Below, in pieces: positions 14,697 to 21,913 of a stretch of DNA of 40,366 nt. Position numbers and translations under genes: made by a program. The notes below the pieces were generated by a model that made no database searches, was not told the DNA's origin, and saw only the letters and a program-made list of their open reading frames with translations. Within the stretch, counting starts at the first letter, position 1; every line of letters starts with the position of its first letter. This DNA comes from an uncultured Prevotella sp. (GTDB taxonomy: Bacteria; Bacteroidota; Bacteroidia; Bacteroidales; Bacteroidaceae), in contig CAKPZJ010000027.1 in assembly GCA_934204655.1 (NCBI GenBank), positions 1-40,366 on the forward strand. The letters are read 5' to 3'.

Positions 14697-15665
14697 ATGG
14701 TTAGGAACGCTACGAATAAACAACTCCGGAAAGCCAGGAAGGCTAAGAGTGATGAGTTTTACACTCAGCTTTGCGATATTGAGCGCGAACTGCAATATTA
14801 TAAGGACTGTTTTGAGGGAAAAACGGTCTATTGCAACTGCGATGACCCCTATTCGAGCAATTTCTTTCGTTATTTTGTAAATAACTTCCATGAACTGAGG
14901 CTCAAAAGGGTCATAGCTGCATGTTATGTGCCTACAGAGCGGAGTCTGTTTCAGCCATCAGAACAGCGGCGCGGCTTTTATTGCGATTTCACAGGGGCTG
15001 GTAGTATGGCAGACATCGACGTGAAATCTTTCAGGGGTGACGGTGACTTCAGAAGCGATGAGTCGGTAGACTTGCTGAAGCAGTCAGACGTGGTGGTAAC
15101 CAATCCTCCGTTTTCCTTGTTCAGGGAGTTTGTCGCCCAGTTGGTACAATACGATAAGCAGTTCTTGATAATAGGTAATGTCAATGCCATTACTTATAAA
15201 GAGATATTCTACCTTATCCAGCGCGACAAGGCTTGGCTTGGTGTCAATCTGGGTCGGGGCATCTCTGGCTTTATCGTCCCTGAGCACTATGAGCTTTACG
15301 GTACCGAGGCCAGGGTCAACGAAGAGGGCCAGCGTATTGTCGCCACGAATGGTTGTCTGTGGCTTACCAACCTGGAGAACTCGCAGCGCCATGAAGACAT
15401 CAACCTCACGGAAATCTATAAGAACCATGAGGACAGATACCCCCTCTATGATAATTGCGAAGGTATTAACGTTAACCGGACACATGATATTCCCAAGGAT
15501 TACCGAGGTCTAATGGGCGTGCCGATAACTTTCTTACATAAATACAATCCTGAGCAGTTTGAAATAGTACGCTTTAGAAAAGGCGATGACGGTAAAGACC
15601 TGCGCGTTAACGGCAAATGTCCCTATTTCAGGATACTGATAAAAAACAGGCGACTGAGCGTCTAA
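14697..15665 (+). CDS. ecoRIM: EcoRI-type adenine-N6 DNA methyltransferase
   Basis: The 322-residue enzyme is predicted to methylate the inner adenine of GAATTC and protect the chromosome from the adjacent nuclease. The chosen ATG at 14697 gives MVRNATNKQLRKARKAKSDEFYTQ, matching the remembered M.EcoRI start (MARNATNKLLHKAKKSKSDEFYTQ), whereas the longer frame from 14619 overlaps the nuclease gene. Signatures include VYCNCDDPYSSNFF (44-57), GDGDFRS (114-120) and catalytic NPPF (136-139), the variant used by M.EcoRI. Further conserved blocks are GFIVPEHYELYGTEAR and MGVPITFLHKYNPEQFE. The M.EcoRI family is about 326 residues. No separate controller gene is present. Two TATGTTTG words in the nuclease gene (14509 and 14599) could give it its own transcript. 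Confidence 0.95.
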   Translation: MVRNATNKQLRKARKAKSDEFYTQLCDIERELQYYKDCFEGKTVYCNCDDPYSSNFFRYFVNNFHELRLKRVIAACYVPTERSLFQPSEQRRGFYCDFTGAGSMADIDVKSFRGDGDFRSDESVDLLKQSDVVVTNPPFSLFREFVAQLVQYDKQFLIIGNVNAITYKEIFYLIQRDKAWLGVNLGRGISGFIVPEHYELYGTEARVNEEGQRIVATNGCLWLTNLENSQRHEDINLTEIYKNHEDRYPLYDNCEGINVNRTHDIPKDYRGLMGVPITFLHKYNPEQFEIVRFRKGDDGKDLRVNGKCPYFRILIKNRRLSV

Positions 15666-15774
15666 TGCCCTGCGGCCACCCCCGTTACCACCATGGCCCT
15701 TGCGCGCGGATAAGAAAATGGTGGGGAAATGTAAAAAAAGGATGGAAATGTGCGAGTAGGTCGAAAAAAAATGT

Positions 15775-15782
15775 TAATTTTG
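15775..15782 (+). promoter_or_regulatory. -7 box upstream of the CapD/WbpM-like gene
   Basis: TAATTTTG fits the -7 consensus, with no clear -33 TTTG. The start would lie near 15789, giving a leader of about 165 nt. The region 15666-15954 contains no gene. Confidence 0.45.
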
Positions 15783-15954
15783 CAGGCATTGCAAACGAAG
15801 CGATGAGAGTAGTAGATGCCCGAACCGCCGATATTGTCGGACTGACCGGGCACTGCCAATGCTTTAGGTACGAGCATCTAAGCCAATAACTGTAACCCAT
15901 TGTGGGCCTGTGGTGGCCTGTACGGCCGCGCCCCACTTTAGCACATAAAAGATA

Positions 15955-17901
15955 ATGACAATTTTCAGAAGAGTCTTTAACTGGTATTTCAAGAAGTCTG
16001 CCTTGCCTTATTGGGCTATCGTGATTTTCGACGCCGTGGTGTGTTTCCTCGGCGCGCTGTTCATCCTGTTGCTGCGTCACCCCATTGACGAGATAGTAAG
16101 CTCATGGGGTACGTTGTGGCATAGCTTGGTCATGCTGGTGGTGGCCAATCTGATAGGGTTCAGGGTCTTCAGCACCTACTCGGGCATCCTGCGCTATTCC
16201 CAGTTTGTCGACCTGGCGCGCGAAGCCTACGCCAGTCTGCTGGCCTTTGTCCTGGCCTTGGCGTTCAATTTCGCCATCGAGCCCCTGGGCCTCCAGGACG
16301 TGTTCTATGTATTCACCGGGCGCATACTCACATTCATCTTCTGTGCCACGGCCGCCCTGCTGTGTGGCTCGCGCGTACTTATTAAGATGGTGTTCGAGAG
16401 CGCCCTCGTCGGAAAGTCGCCCCAGCGCGTACTTATCTACGGTACCCACGCCGGAGCCATCGCCATGACTAACGACATACGCAACACTAAGCCCACGCGT
16501 TACTTGGTGCGTGGATACATAGGCGACAGCAAGCCACACTATACCGAGCGACTTATGGGGCGCCCCGTGTACTCTACCCAGGAAGACCTGACGGCCATTA
16601 TCAAGGCCCACCACATCCAGGCAGTCATGGTGAGCCCCTTGAAGCATGAGATGTTTCTTGCCAACAGGGCTTTCCAGGACATGCTCATCAACGCGGGTGT
16701 CAAGATATACGTGGCCCAGAACGCCGAGGAGTGGAACCTGCACCGCGATGCCAAGGAGAAAATTCAGATGAGGGAAGTGAGCATCGAGGACCTGCTTCCC
16801 CGCGACGAGATACAGGTAGATATGGACAGCGTGGGTGCCCTGCTCAAGGGCCGAAAGGTGCTTATCACCGGCTCGGCCGGCTCCATAGGCTCCGAGATGG
16901 TCCGCCAGATAGCCGTGTACCACCCGGCGGAGATGATGCTCATTGACCAGGCCGAAACGCCCCAGCACGACATCAGGCTGATGATGAAGAACCAGTACCC
17001 CGGCATCGTGGCCCACACCGTGGTGACCAGTATCTGCAAGGCCGACCGCATGGAGGAGATATTCTCTACCTTCAGCCCCGACTATGTATTCCACGCGGCC
17101 GCATACAAGCACGTGCCGATGATGGAGGACAACCCCAGCGAGAGCGTGCAGAACAATGTGTGGGGCACCAAGGTGATAGCCGACCTGTCGGTTAAGTATG
17201 GCGTCAAGAAGTTTGTCATGATATCGACAGACAAGGCCGTAAACCCCACCAACGTGATGGGCTGCTCCAAGCGCATCTGTGAGATATACGTGCAGAGCCT
17301 CAATAAGGCCATCGTGGAGGGCCACGTGAAGGGCTCGACCCAGTTTATCACCACGCGGTTTGGCAATGTGCTCGGGTCTAACGGCTCTGTCATCCCCCTG
17401 TTCCGCAAGCAGCTCGCCGCAGGCGGCCCCCTGACCGTAACGCACCCCAAGATTATCCGGTTCTTCATGCTTATACCCGAGGCGTGCAAGCTGGTGCTCG
17501 AGGCAGGTACCCATGGCAAGGGCGGAGAAATCTTCGTGTTCGACATGGGCGAGCCGGTGCGTATAGCCGACCTTGCCCAGCGCATGATACAACTCAGTGG
17601 CGCCAAGAACGTGGAGATTAAGTACACCGGGCTACGCGAGGGCGAGAAGCTGTACGAGGAGGTGCTCTCAGAGAACGAGAATACGCTGCCCTCGTTCCAC
17701 AAGAAGATACGCATAGCCATGGTGCGGAGTTACGAGTACGCCGATGCCGAGCGGCAGATAGAGGAGCTGCGCGACGTGGCCGCCCGCTACGACGACATGG
17801 CCACCGTGGCTAAGATGAAGGAGATAGTACCCGAGTATATCAGCAAAAACTCGCACTACGAGGTGCTGGACAAGGGTAGGGAGACGGCTGCCGCTAAGTA
17901 G
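15955..17901 (+). CDS. Membrane-bound UDP-sugar 4,6-dehydratase (WbpM/CapD family)
   Basis: The 648-residue inner-membrane enzyme has four hydrophobic segments in about residues 15-130, a CoA-binding-like Rossmann domain (about 145-280), then an extended SDR catalytic domain. The nucleotide-binding motif GSAGSIG begins at residue 306 and the active-site region TDKAVNPTNVMGCSK ends in Lys439, with Met where classic SDRs have Tyr, as in the FlaA1/WbpM class. These enzymes convert UDP-GlcNAc to a 4-keto-6-deoxy sugar, the first step to rare amino sugars of capsule, O-antigen or glycoprotein glycans. It stands alone with its own promoter box and a strong terminator. Confidence 0.92.
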   Translation: MTIFRRVFNWYFKKSALPYWAIVIFDAVVCFLGALFILLLRHPIDEIVSSWGTLWHSLVMLVVANLIGFRVFSTYSGILRYSQFVDLAREAYASLLAFVLALAFNFAIEPLGLQDVFYVFTGRILTFIFCATAALLCGSRVLIKMVFESALVGKSPQRVLIYGTHAGAIAMTNDIRNTKPTRYLVRGYIGDSKPHYTERLMGRPVYSTQEDLTAIIKAHHIQAVMVSPLKHEMFLANRAFQDMLINAGVKIYVAQNAEEWNLHRDAKEKIQMREVSIEDLLPRDEIQVDMDSVGALLKGRKVLITGSAGSIGSEMVRQIAVYHPAEMMLIDQAETPQHDIRLMMKNQYPGIVAHTVVTSICKADRMEEIFSTFSPDYVFHAAAYKHVPMMEDNPSESVQNNVWGTKVIADLSVKYGVKKFVMISTDKAVNPTNVMGCSKRICEIYVQSLNKAIVEGHVKGSTQFITTRFGNVLGSNGSVIPLFRKQLAAGGPLTVTHPKIIRFFMLIPEACKLVLEAGTHGKGGEIFVFDMGEPVRIADLAQRMIQLSGAKNVEIKYTGLREGEKLYEEVLSENENTLPSFHKKIRIAMVRSYEYADAERQIEELRDVAARYDDMATVAKMKEIVPEYISKNSHYEVLDKGRETAAAK

Positions 17902-17921
17902 GCGGCAGACAGCGCCACGGC

Positions 17922-17969
17922 ACAGGGCCCAGCCCAGGCAGACGGAGCGTCTGCTGGGCTGGGCCCTGT
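17922..17969 (+). terminator. Long hairpin after the CapD/WbpM-like gene
   Basis: Fifteen perfect pairs (17922-17936 with 17955-17969) continue, after one bulged G, as GCAGACG/CGTCTGC around a GAG loop: 22 base pairs in total. It starts 21 nt after the stop codon. No T-run follows. The rest of 17970-18130 has no gene. Confidence 0.75.
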
Positions 17970-18131
17970 CGTTAGCAGGCAGGGCGTGGCGCCTGCAGGC
18001 TGATAGGAGGTAATGGCCGCAGGGCTACTGGTGGCCCCCTTGTCCCGCGTGGCGGTCGCTTGGAGTGGGGCGATGGCCTACGGAAAGCCGTTGGTTATAT
18101 ATATTTTTTTTACAAATACTTGCCGTAATCG

Positions 18132-18162
18132 TTTGGTTGGTCAATATTTTTAATTAAATTTG
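18132..18162 (+). promoter_or_regulatory. Consensus promoter of the outer-membrane protein gene
   Basis: TTTG (18132-18135), exactly 19 nt, then TAAATTTG (18155-18162): a full match to the Bacteroidetes consensus. The predicted start is about 35 nt before the ATG at 18204. Confidence 0.85.
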
Positions 18163-18203
18163 CAATTGCAATAATTTTATTAACCAATTTTATAGTAACG
18201 ATT

Positions 18204-19019
18204 ATGAAGAAAACGATGCTGCTTGTTGCGATGGCTCTACTGGGTGTTGGCCACGTTACGGCACAGGTCAAAAGTGCTGACGATCTCGGAGTTTTTAATC
18301 ATGTGAGCGTAGGCGTGGGTGTAGGAACCCCTGGCGTGACCTTGGAAGTGGCCACCCCGCTAACTCCTTATGTGGCCGTGCGCGGTGGTGTTAACATTTT
18401 TCCTACTATCAAGGTCAAGACAGACCTGGACATCGAGGTTAACGGTTCGCAGGTACCCTCGGAGATGCTGAGCCGTATTCCGTCAGAGATAGAGGTCGAG
18501 GGCAAACCCTCGATGACCACAGGCCATCTGCTGTTCGATGTGTTCCCGTTTAAGAAGAGTGCCTTCCACCTTACCGTGGGTGCTTTCTTTGGCAATTCGA
18601 AGATAATTACCGTGCGCAATGCCGAAGAGGGCTCGCTCCGAGTGGTCAACGAGATTAACCAGCAGCTCATCCAGCAGGGCATAGCCAACCCTACCACCCA
18701 CGAGAATATGGTGGGAGTAGACCTGGGTGACTTCTTCCTTACCCCCGATGGCAGGGGCAATGTAGATGCCACCCTCAGAGTTGCCGGGTTCCGTCCTTAC
18801 GTTGGACTGGGCTTCGGCCGTCCTGTGCCAGCCAAGCACCGCTTCGCGTTCAATTTCAATATGGGCGTGCAGATATGGGGCGAGCCCAAGGTGTGGCTTC
18901 GCGACAACGAGCTGAGCAAGACTACGACCAACAGCGATGCTGGTGAGGTGCTCAAAGTGCTCAGCAAGGTAACCGTGTACCCCATGATGACTTTCAAGTT
19001 GGTGGGCCGCATCCTGTAA
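18204..19019 (+). CDS. Predicted outer-membrane beta-barrel protein, function unknown
   Basis: The 271-residue protein has a signal peptide (MKKTMLLVAMALLGVGHVTAQ) and alternating hydrophobic/polar strands with Gly- and aromatic-rich turns (VSVGVGVGTPGVTLE, FRPYVGLGFGRPV, FAFNFNMGVQIWG), ending in the strand MMTFKLVGRIL. This pattern indicates an 8- to 12-stranded outer-membrane barrel. The periplasmic or loop section around residues 70-110 is acidic and repeats PSE. No specific family was recognised. It has a strong promoter of its own, suggesting an abundant product, and is followed 40 nt later by a methyltransferase gene. Confidence 0.75.
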   Translation: MKKTMLLVAMALLGVGHVTAQVKSADDLGVFNHVSVGVGVGTPGVTLEVATPLTPYVAVRGGVNIFPTIKVKTDLDIEVNGSQVPSEMLSRIPSEIEVEGKPSMTTGHLLFDVFPFKKSAFHLTVGAFFGNSKIITVRNAEEGSLRVVNEINQQLIQQGIANPTTHENMVGVDLGDFFLTPDGRGNVDATLRVAGFRPYVGLGFGRPVPAKHRFAFNFNMGVQIWGEPKVWLRDNELSKTTTNSDAGEVLKVLSKVTVYPMMTFKLVGRIL

Positions 19020-19059
19020 GCACCGGCTACAGGACTGATTGTTGTCCTTATATATAATA

Positions 19060-19794
19060 ATGTATACAGATACACACGTACTCACCCCCGCCCGCGACCC
19101 CATGGGCGCTGCCATCATGGACTATCAGACCACGGGGCGGGCAGGCAGGCTCTGGGTGAAGTCGTCGATGTTTGACGATGACGAGATGCCCGTGCCCCAC
19201 CTCTTCCGTGCCGCTGCCGACATGCCGCCCATAGAGCGCCGTGCCCTGCAGATGGCCCGCGGACGCATACTCGACGTGGGGGCTGGTGCCGGGTGCCACA
19301 CGCTGGCACTCCAGCAGCAGGGGGCTGAGGTTACGGCCATAGACATATCGCCACTGAGCTGCGAGGCCATGCGGCTCAGGGGCGTGGCCCATGTGGCGTG
19401 TGTCAACCTGTTTGACCCGGCCCTCACCGCGGGCTACGATACCATCCTCATGCTGATGAACGGTACAGGCATAGCCGGACGGGCGGCTCGGTTGCCGCTG
19501 CTGATGGCCCGTCTGCGCCAACTGCTGAACGCGGGCGGACGGGTGCTCATCGACTCGTCGGACCTGCGCTACATCTATGAGAACGAGGACGGCAGTATGG
19601 ACATCAACCTTAACGGTGCCTATTATGGCGAGGTCGATTACCAGATGGTCTATGGCCAGGTGGTGGGCCAACCGTTCGACTGGCTCTATGCCGACTATCA
19701 GCTCCTCAGCGCAGCGGCCGCCCAGAGCGGTCTGCGCTGCTCGCTGGTGCTCCAGGGTAGCCATTACGACTACCTGGCAATGTTGGAAAAGTAA
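19060..19794 (+). CDS. Class I SAM-dependent methyltransferase
   Basis: The 244-residue cytosolic protein has the Rossmann-type SAM-binding motif I (RILDVGAGAGCHTLAL, near residue 70) followed by the acidic end of strand 2 (EVTAIDISPLSCEAM) and a motif near DTILMLMNGTG. The acceptor substrate cannot be predicted. The start ATG at 19060 is chosen because it directly follows the TATATATAATA leader typical of starts here; an in-frame ATG at 19039 would add seven unlikely residues encoded by that leader. The A-rich head of an intergenic repeat begins at its stop codon. Confidence 0.85.
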   Translation: MYTDTHVLTPARDPMGAAIMDYQTTGRAGRLWVKSSMFDDDEMPVPHLFRAAADMPPIERRALQMARGRILDVGAGAGCHTLALQQQGAEVTAIDISPLSCEAMRLRGVAHVACVNLFDPALTAGYDTILMLMNGTGIAGRAARLPLLMARLRQLLNAGGRVLIDSSDLRYIYENEDGSMDINLNGAYYGEVDYQMVYGQVVGQPFDWLYADYQLLSAAAAQSGLRCSLVLQGSHYDYLAMLEK

Positions 19795-19980
19795 GAAAGT
19801 AAAAGGGTAAGAAAGTAAAAAGAGCTCCCTGCACATTGGTGACAGTCTCCTGTACGCCAATGGCAGTCGTGGAAATCCTGGAGACCGGTCTCTTAGTTTC
19901 CCGGAGCCACCTTTAGCGCGCTGGGAGCTGTCTTTGGAAAGCTAAAGACCGGTCTTTCCGCCTCGCGCCTTGGCCATTGG
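19795..19980 (+). repeat. Intergenic repeat family, copy A (three 21-nt units)
   Basis: The A-rich head (AAAGTAA words, 19795-19820) is followed by a hairpin CATTGGTG/CGCCAATG (19834-19841 with 19855-19862). A 40-nt block at 19848-19887 matches 39868-39907 with two differences. Then come 21-nt units: a degenerate one ending at 19899, 19900-19920, and 19921-19941 (CTGGGAGCTGTCTTTGGAAAG). AGACCGGTCT occurs at 19882-19891 and 19946-19955, so the two ends can pair. Related copies are at 28495-28578 (minus) and 39810-39980 (plus). The rest of the gap, 19981-20190, shows no gene. Confidence 0.75.
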
Positions 19981-20190
19981 TGCGTCCCTGGGGGTGGTGG
20001 CCGCTTGCCCGCTCATGGCTGCTGCGCCCTAAGCCGCCCTCGCCCTGCGGGGAGTAATTGGGGCGCTTTTAGTAAATATTTGCGTTTTTGTTTGGTTTTC
20101 TCTCGTTTTTTTCCGAATATTGCACCACGATAGCGCGAACCGCCCCGGTGGCGGAGCGTGTAGTGTGTAACCCACCCAAACACATGCTGT

Positions 20191-20556
20191 ATGAATAAGA
20201 AAGTGATAGCCCTGATAGTGGGGCTCTTCGTCTTCGGCCTGTTGGTGATGACCTGTCCCGACAGGCAGACTCACCAGGACACGCTGAAGGCTGTGGCTAC
20301 CAGCTACGTAGAGAACTCGGTCGCCGAGCGTACCCAGGACAGCTCGGGCGTGTTCGGCCTGATAGGGTCGGTACTCTCCGGCCCGTTTATCAATGCCTTC
20401 TTGGATGCCAAGCTACAGGTACACAACTACCTGGTGGTCAGCGTGGGCCAGATAACCCTCAAGGACACCACCAAGACCGTGTCAGTGGGTCTGCTCAATC
20501 ACGTGTTTACCTGTTCGACGGCCGATATAGACCGGGCCATGGACTCCTGCAGGTAG
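20191..20556 (+). CDS. DUF4359-like single-span membrane protein
   Basis: The 121-residue protein has one N-terminal hydrophobic segment (VIALIVGLFVFGLLVMT) acting as membrane anchor or signal, followed by a small extracytoplasmic domain. The pattern CPDRQTHQDTLKAVATSY and the later VHNYLVVSVGQI resemble small proteins grouped as DUF4359, a memory-based assignment. Function is unknown. It is a lone gene between the repeat copy A and the efflux operon; no promoter box was found. Confidence 0.65.
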   Translation: MNKKVIALIVGLFVFGLLVMTCPDRQTHQDTLKAVATSYVENSVAERTQDSSGVFGLIGSVLSGPFINAFLDAKLQVHNYLVVSVGQITLKDTTKTVSVGLLNHVFTCSTADIDRAMDSCR

Positions 20557-20592
20557 ACCGGCGGCACCCCCAATCCCCCTAATCCGCATAAA

Positions 20593-20627
20593 TGCAACCC
20601 GGTTGCACTCCCGAAGCACTACCTTTG
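20593..20627 (+). promoter_or_regulatory. Dyad operator plus -7 box of the metal efflux operon
   Basis: TGCAACC-C-GGTTGCA (20593-20607) is a perfect 7-bp dyad. It overlaps where the -33 element should be, and TACCTTTG (20620-20627) is a perfect -7 box 12 nt later. A bound repressor would block the promoter. The position before a metal pump suggests a metal-sensing regulator, for example of the Fur/Zur type; this is inference. Confidence 0.6.
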
Positions 20628-20706
20628 CACCCGGAGAGATGGCTGGCCCTCGCCTCGGGGCTGCCAGCCACCCCCAAGGATGCTAACATATATATAATAA
20701 GGTATA

Positions 20707-21900
20707 ATGATTAAAAGAGTATTGATAGTGGTAGCCGTTACGGTAGTGGCCGTGGCTGCCTTTACCCTCTGGCAGTCGCACGGTGAAGCCGGGCACCCCC
20801 ATGACGAGGCCGAGGAACACGACGACGCTGTAGAGATGGCCCATATACCCCTTACGCAGCAACAGGTTAACACCGCGGACCTGCGCCTGGGCACCGTGAC
20901 CCGCCGCAAGCTCGACGCCATGCTCCGTGCCGACGGCGTGCTGGTGCTGCGCGCGCAGAACATAGGCGATGTAACGCCCCTCATGGGCGGTGTGGTGCGC
21001 AGTGTGCTGGTGCGCGATGGCCAGGCCGTAAGCCGCGGCCAGGTGGTGGCCACCATCGAGAATACCGATGTGGTGACGCTGCAGCGCGAGTACTATGCAG
21101 CCTGCAAGGAGAGCGAGGACGCCCGGCAGGAGCTGGCCCGGCAGGAGCAGTTGGCCACGGCCGGCGCCGGCGTACGCAAGAACCTGCAGCAAGCCCAGCG
21201 CGACAGCCGTATAGCCCACGCCAACATGGTGGGCATGGCCCGCCAGCTCAGCCAGATGGGCATCAGCGTGGCCCGGGTGGCCCGCGGCCAGTTTACCACC
21301 GTGTTCCCCCTGCGCGCGCCCATCGCCGGAACCGTCAGTCAGCTTGCGGCCAGCATAGGGAGCTATGCCGACATGCAGACGCCCCTGATGAAGATACGCA
21401 ACAACAGCGCGGTGGAGTGTGACCTTAACGTATTTGAGCGCGACATAGCCCGCGTCAGGGTGGGAGCCCGCGTGGTGCTCGCCCTGACCAACCAGCCCGG
21501 CGTAACGGTGACCGGCCGCGTGTACGGCATGAACCAGTACTTCAACGATGGTACCAAGGCGGTGGCCGTACACGTCAGGCTCGACGCCGCACAGGGCGCC
21601 CGCCTTTTTGACGGCATGTACGTGTCGGGCCAGATAGCCACCGGCAGCCGCGAGTGCGATGCCCTGCCCACCCAGGCCATCGTGAGCGCCGACGGTCACC
21701 ACTACGTCTTTGCCCTCAACGGCAAGCCGCGCGGCGGCCGCTACGAGTTCTCGCGCCACGAGGTCACCCCCGGTGTCAGCCAGGGCGGCTATACTGAGGT
21801 GCGCTTCAGCCGTCCGCTCCGCCCCGGTCAGCAGGTGGTTACCGATAACGCATTCTATCTGGCCTCGCTCACCGGCGAACATGGTGAGCACGCCCACTAA
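20707..21900 (+). CDS. RND efflux periplasmic adaptor, heavy-metal type (CzcB/CusB-like)
   Basis: The 397-residue membrane-fusion protein links the inner-membrane pump to the outer-membrane channel. It has an N-terminal anchor (VLIVVAVTVVAVAAFTLW); a His/Asp/Glu-rich stretch HGEAGHPHDEAEEHDD (about 25-40); a lipoyl-like half motif GGVVRSVLVRDGQAVSRGQVVATIE (about 98-122); an alpha-helical hairpin (125-195); the second lipoyl half APIAGTVSQL; and beta-barrel domains. The last residues GEHGEHAH form a second His-rich patch. Both acidic-histidine ends suggest binding of divalent metals such as Zn, Co or Cu. First gene of a three-gene operon. Confidence 0.9.
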   Translation: MIKRVLIVVAVTVVAVAAFTLWQSHGEAGHPHDEAEEHDDAVEMAHIPLTQQQVNTADLRLGTVTRRKLDAMLRADGVLVLRAQNIGDVTPLMGGVVRSVLVRDGQAVSRGQVVATIENTDVVTLQREYYAACKESEDARQELARQEQLATAGAGVRKNLQQAQRDSRIAHANMVGMARQLSQMGISVARVARGQFTTVFPLRAPIAGTVSQLAASIGSYADMQTPLMKIRNNSAVECDLNVFERDIARVRVGARVVLALTNQPGVTVTGRVYGMNQYFNDGTKAVAVHVRLDAAQGARLFDGMYVSGQIATGSRECDALPTQAIVSADGHHYVFALNGKPRGGRYEFSRHEVTPGVSQGGYTEVRFSRPLRPGQQVVTDNAFYLASLTGEHGEHAH

Positions 21901-21913
21901 TACCGCGACCGCC

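Noticed and set aside
16102..17592. 496-residue minus-strand frame opposite the CapD/WbpM-like gene
   Set aside because: Shadow frame of the conserved dehydratase, with no motifs and no promoter or leader.
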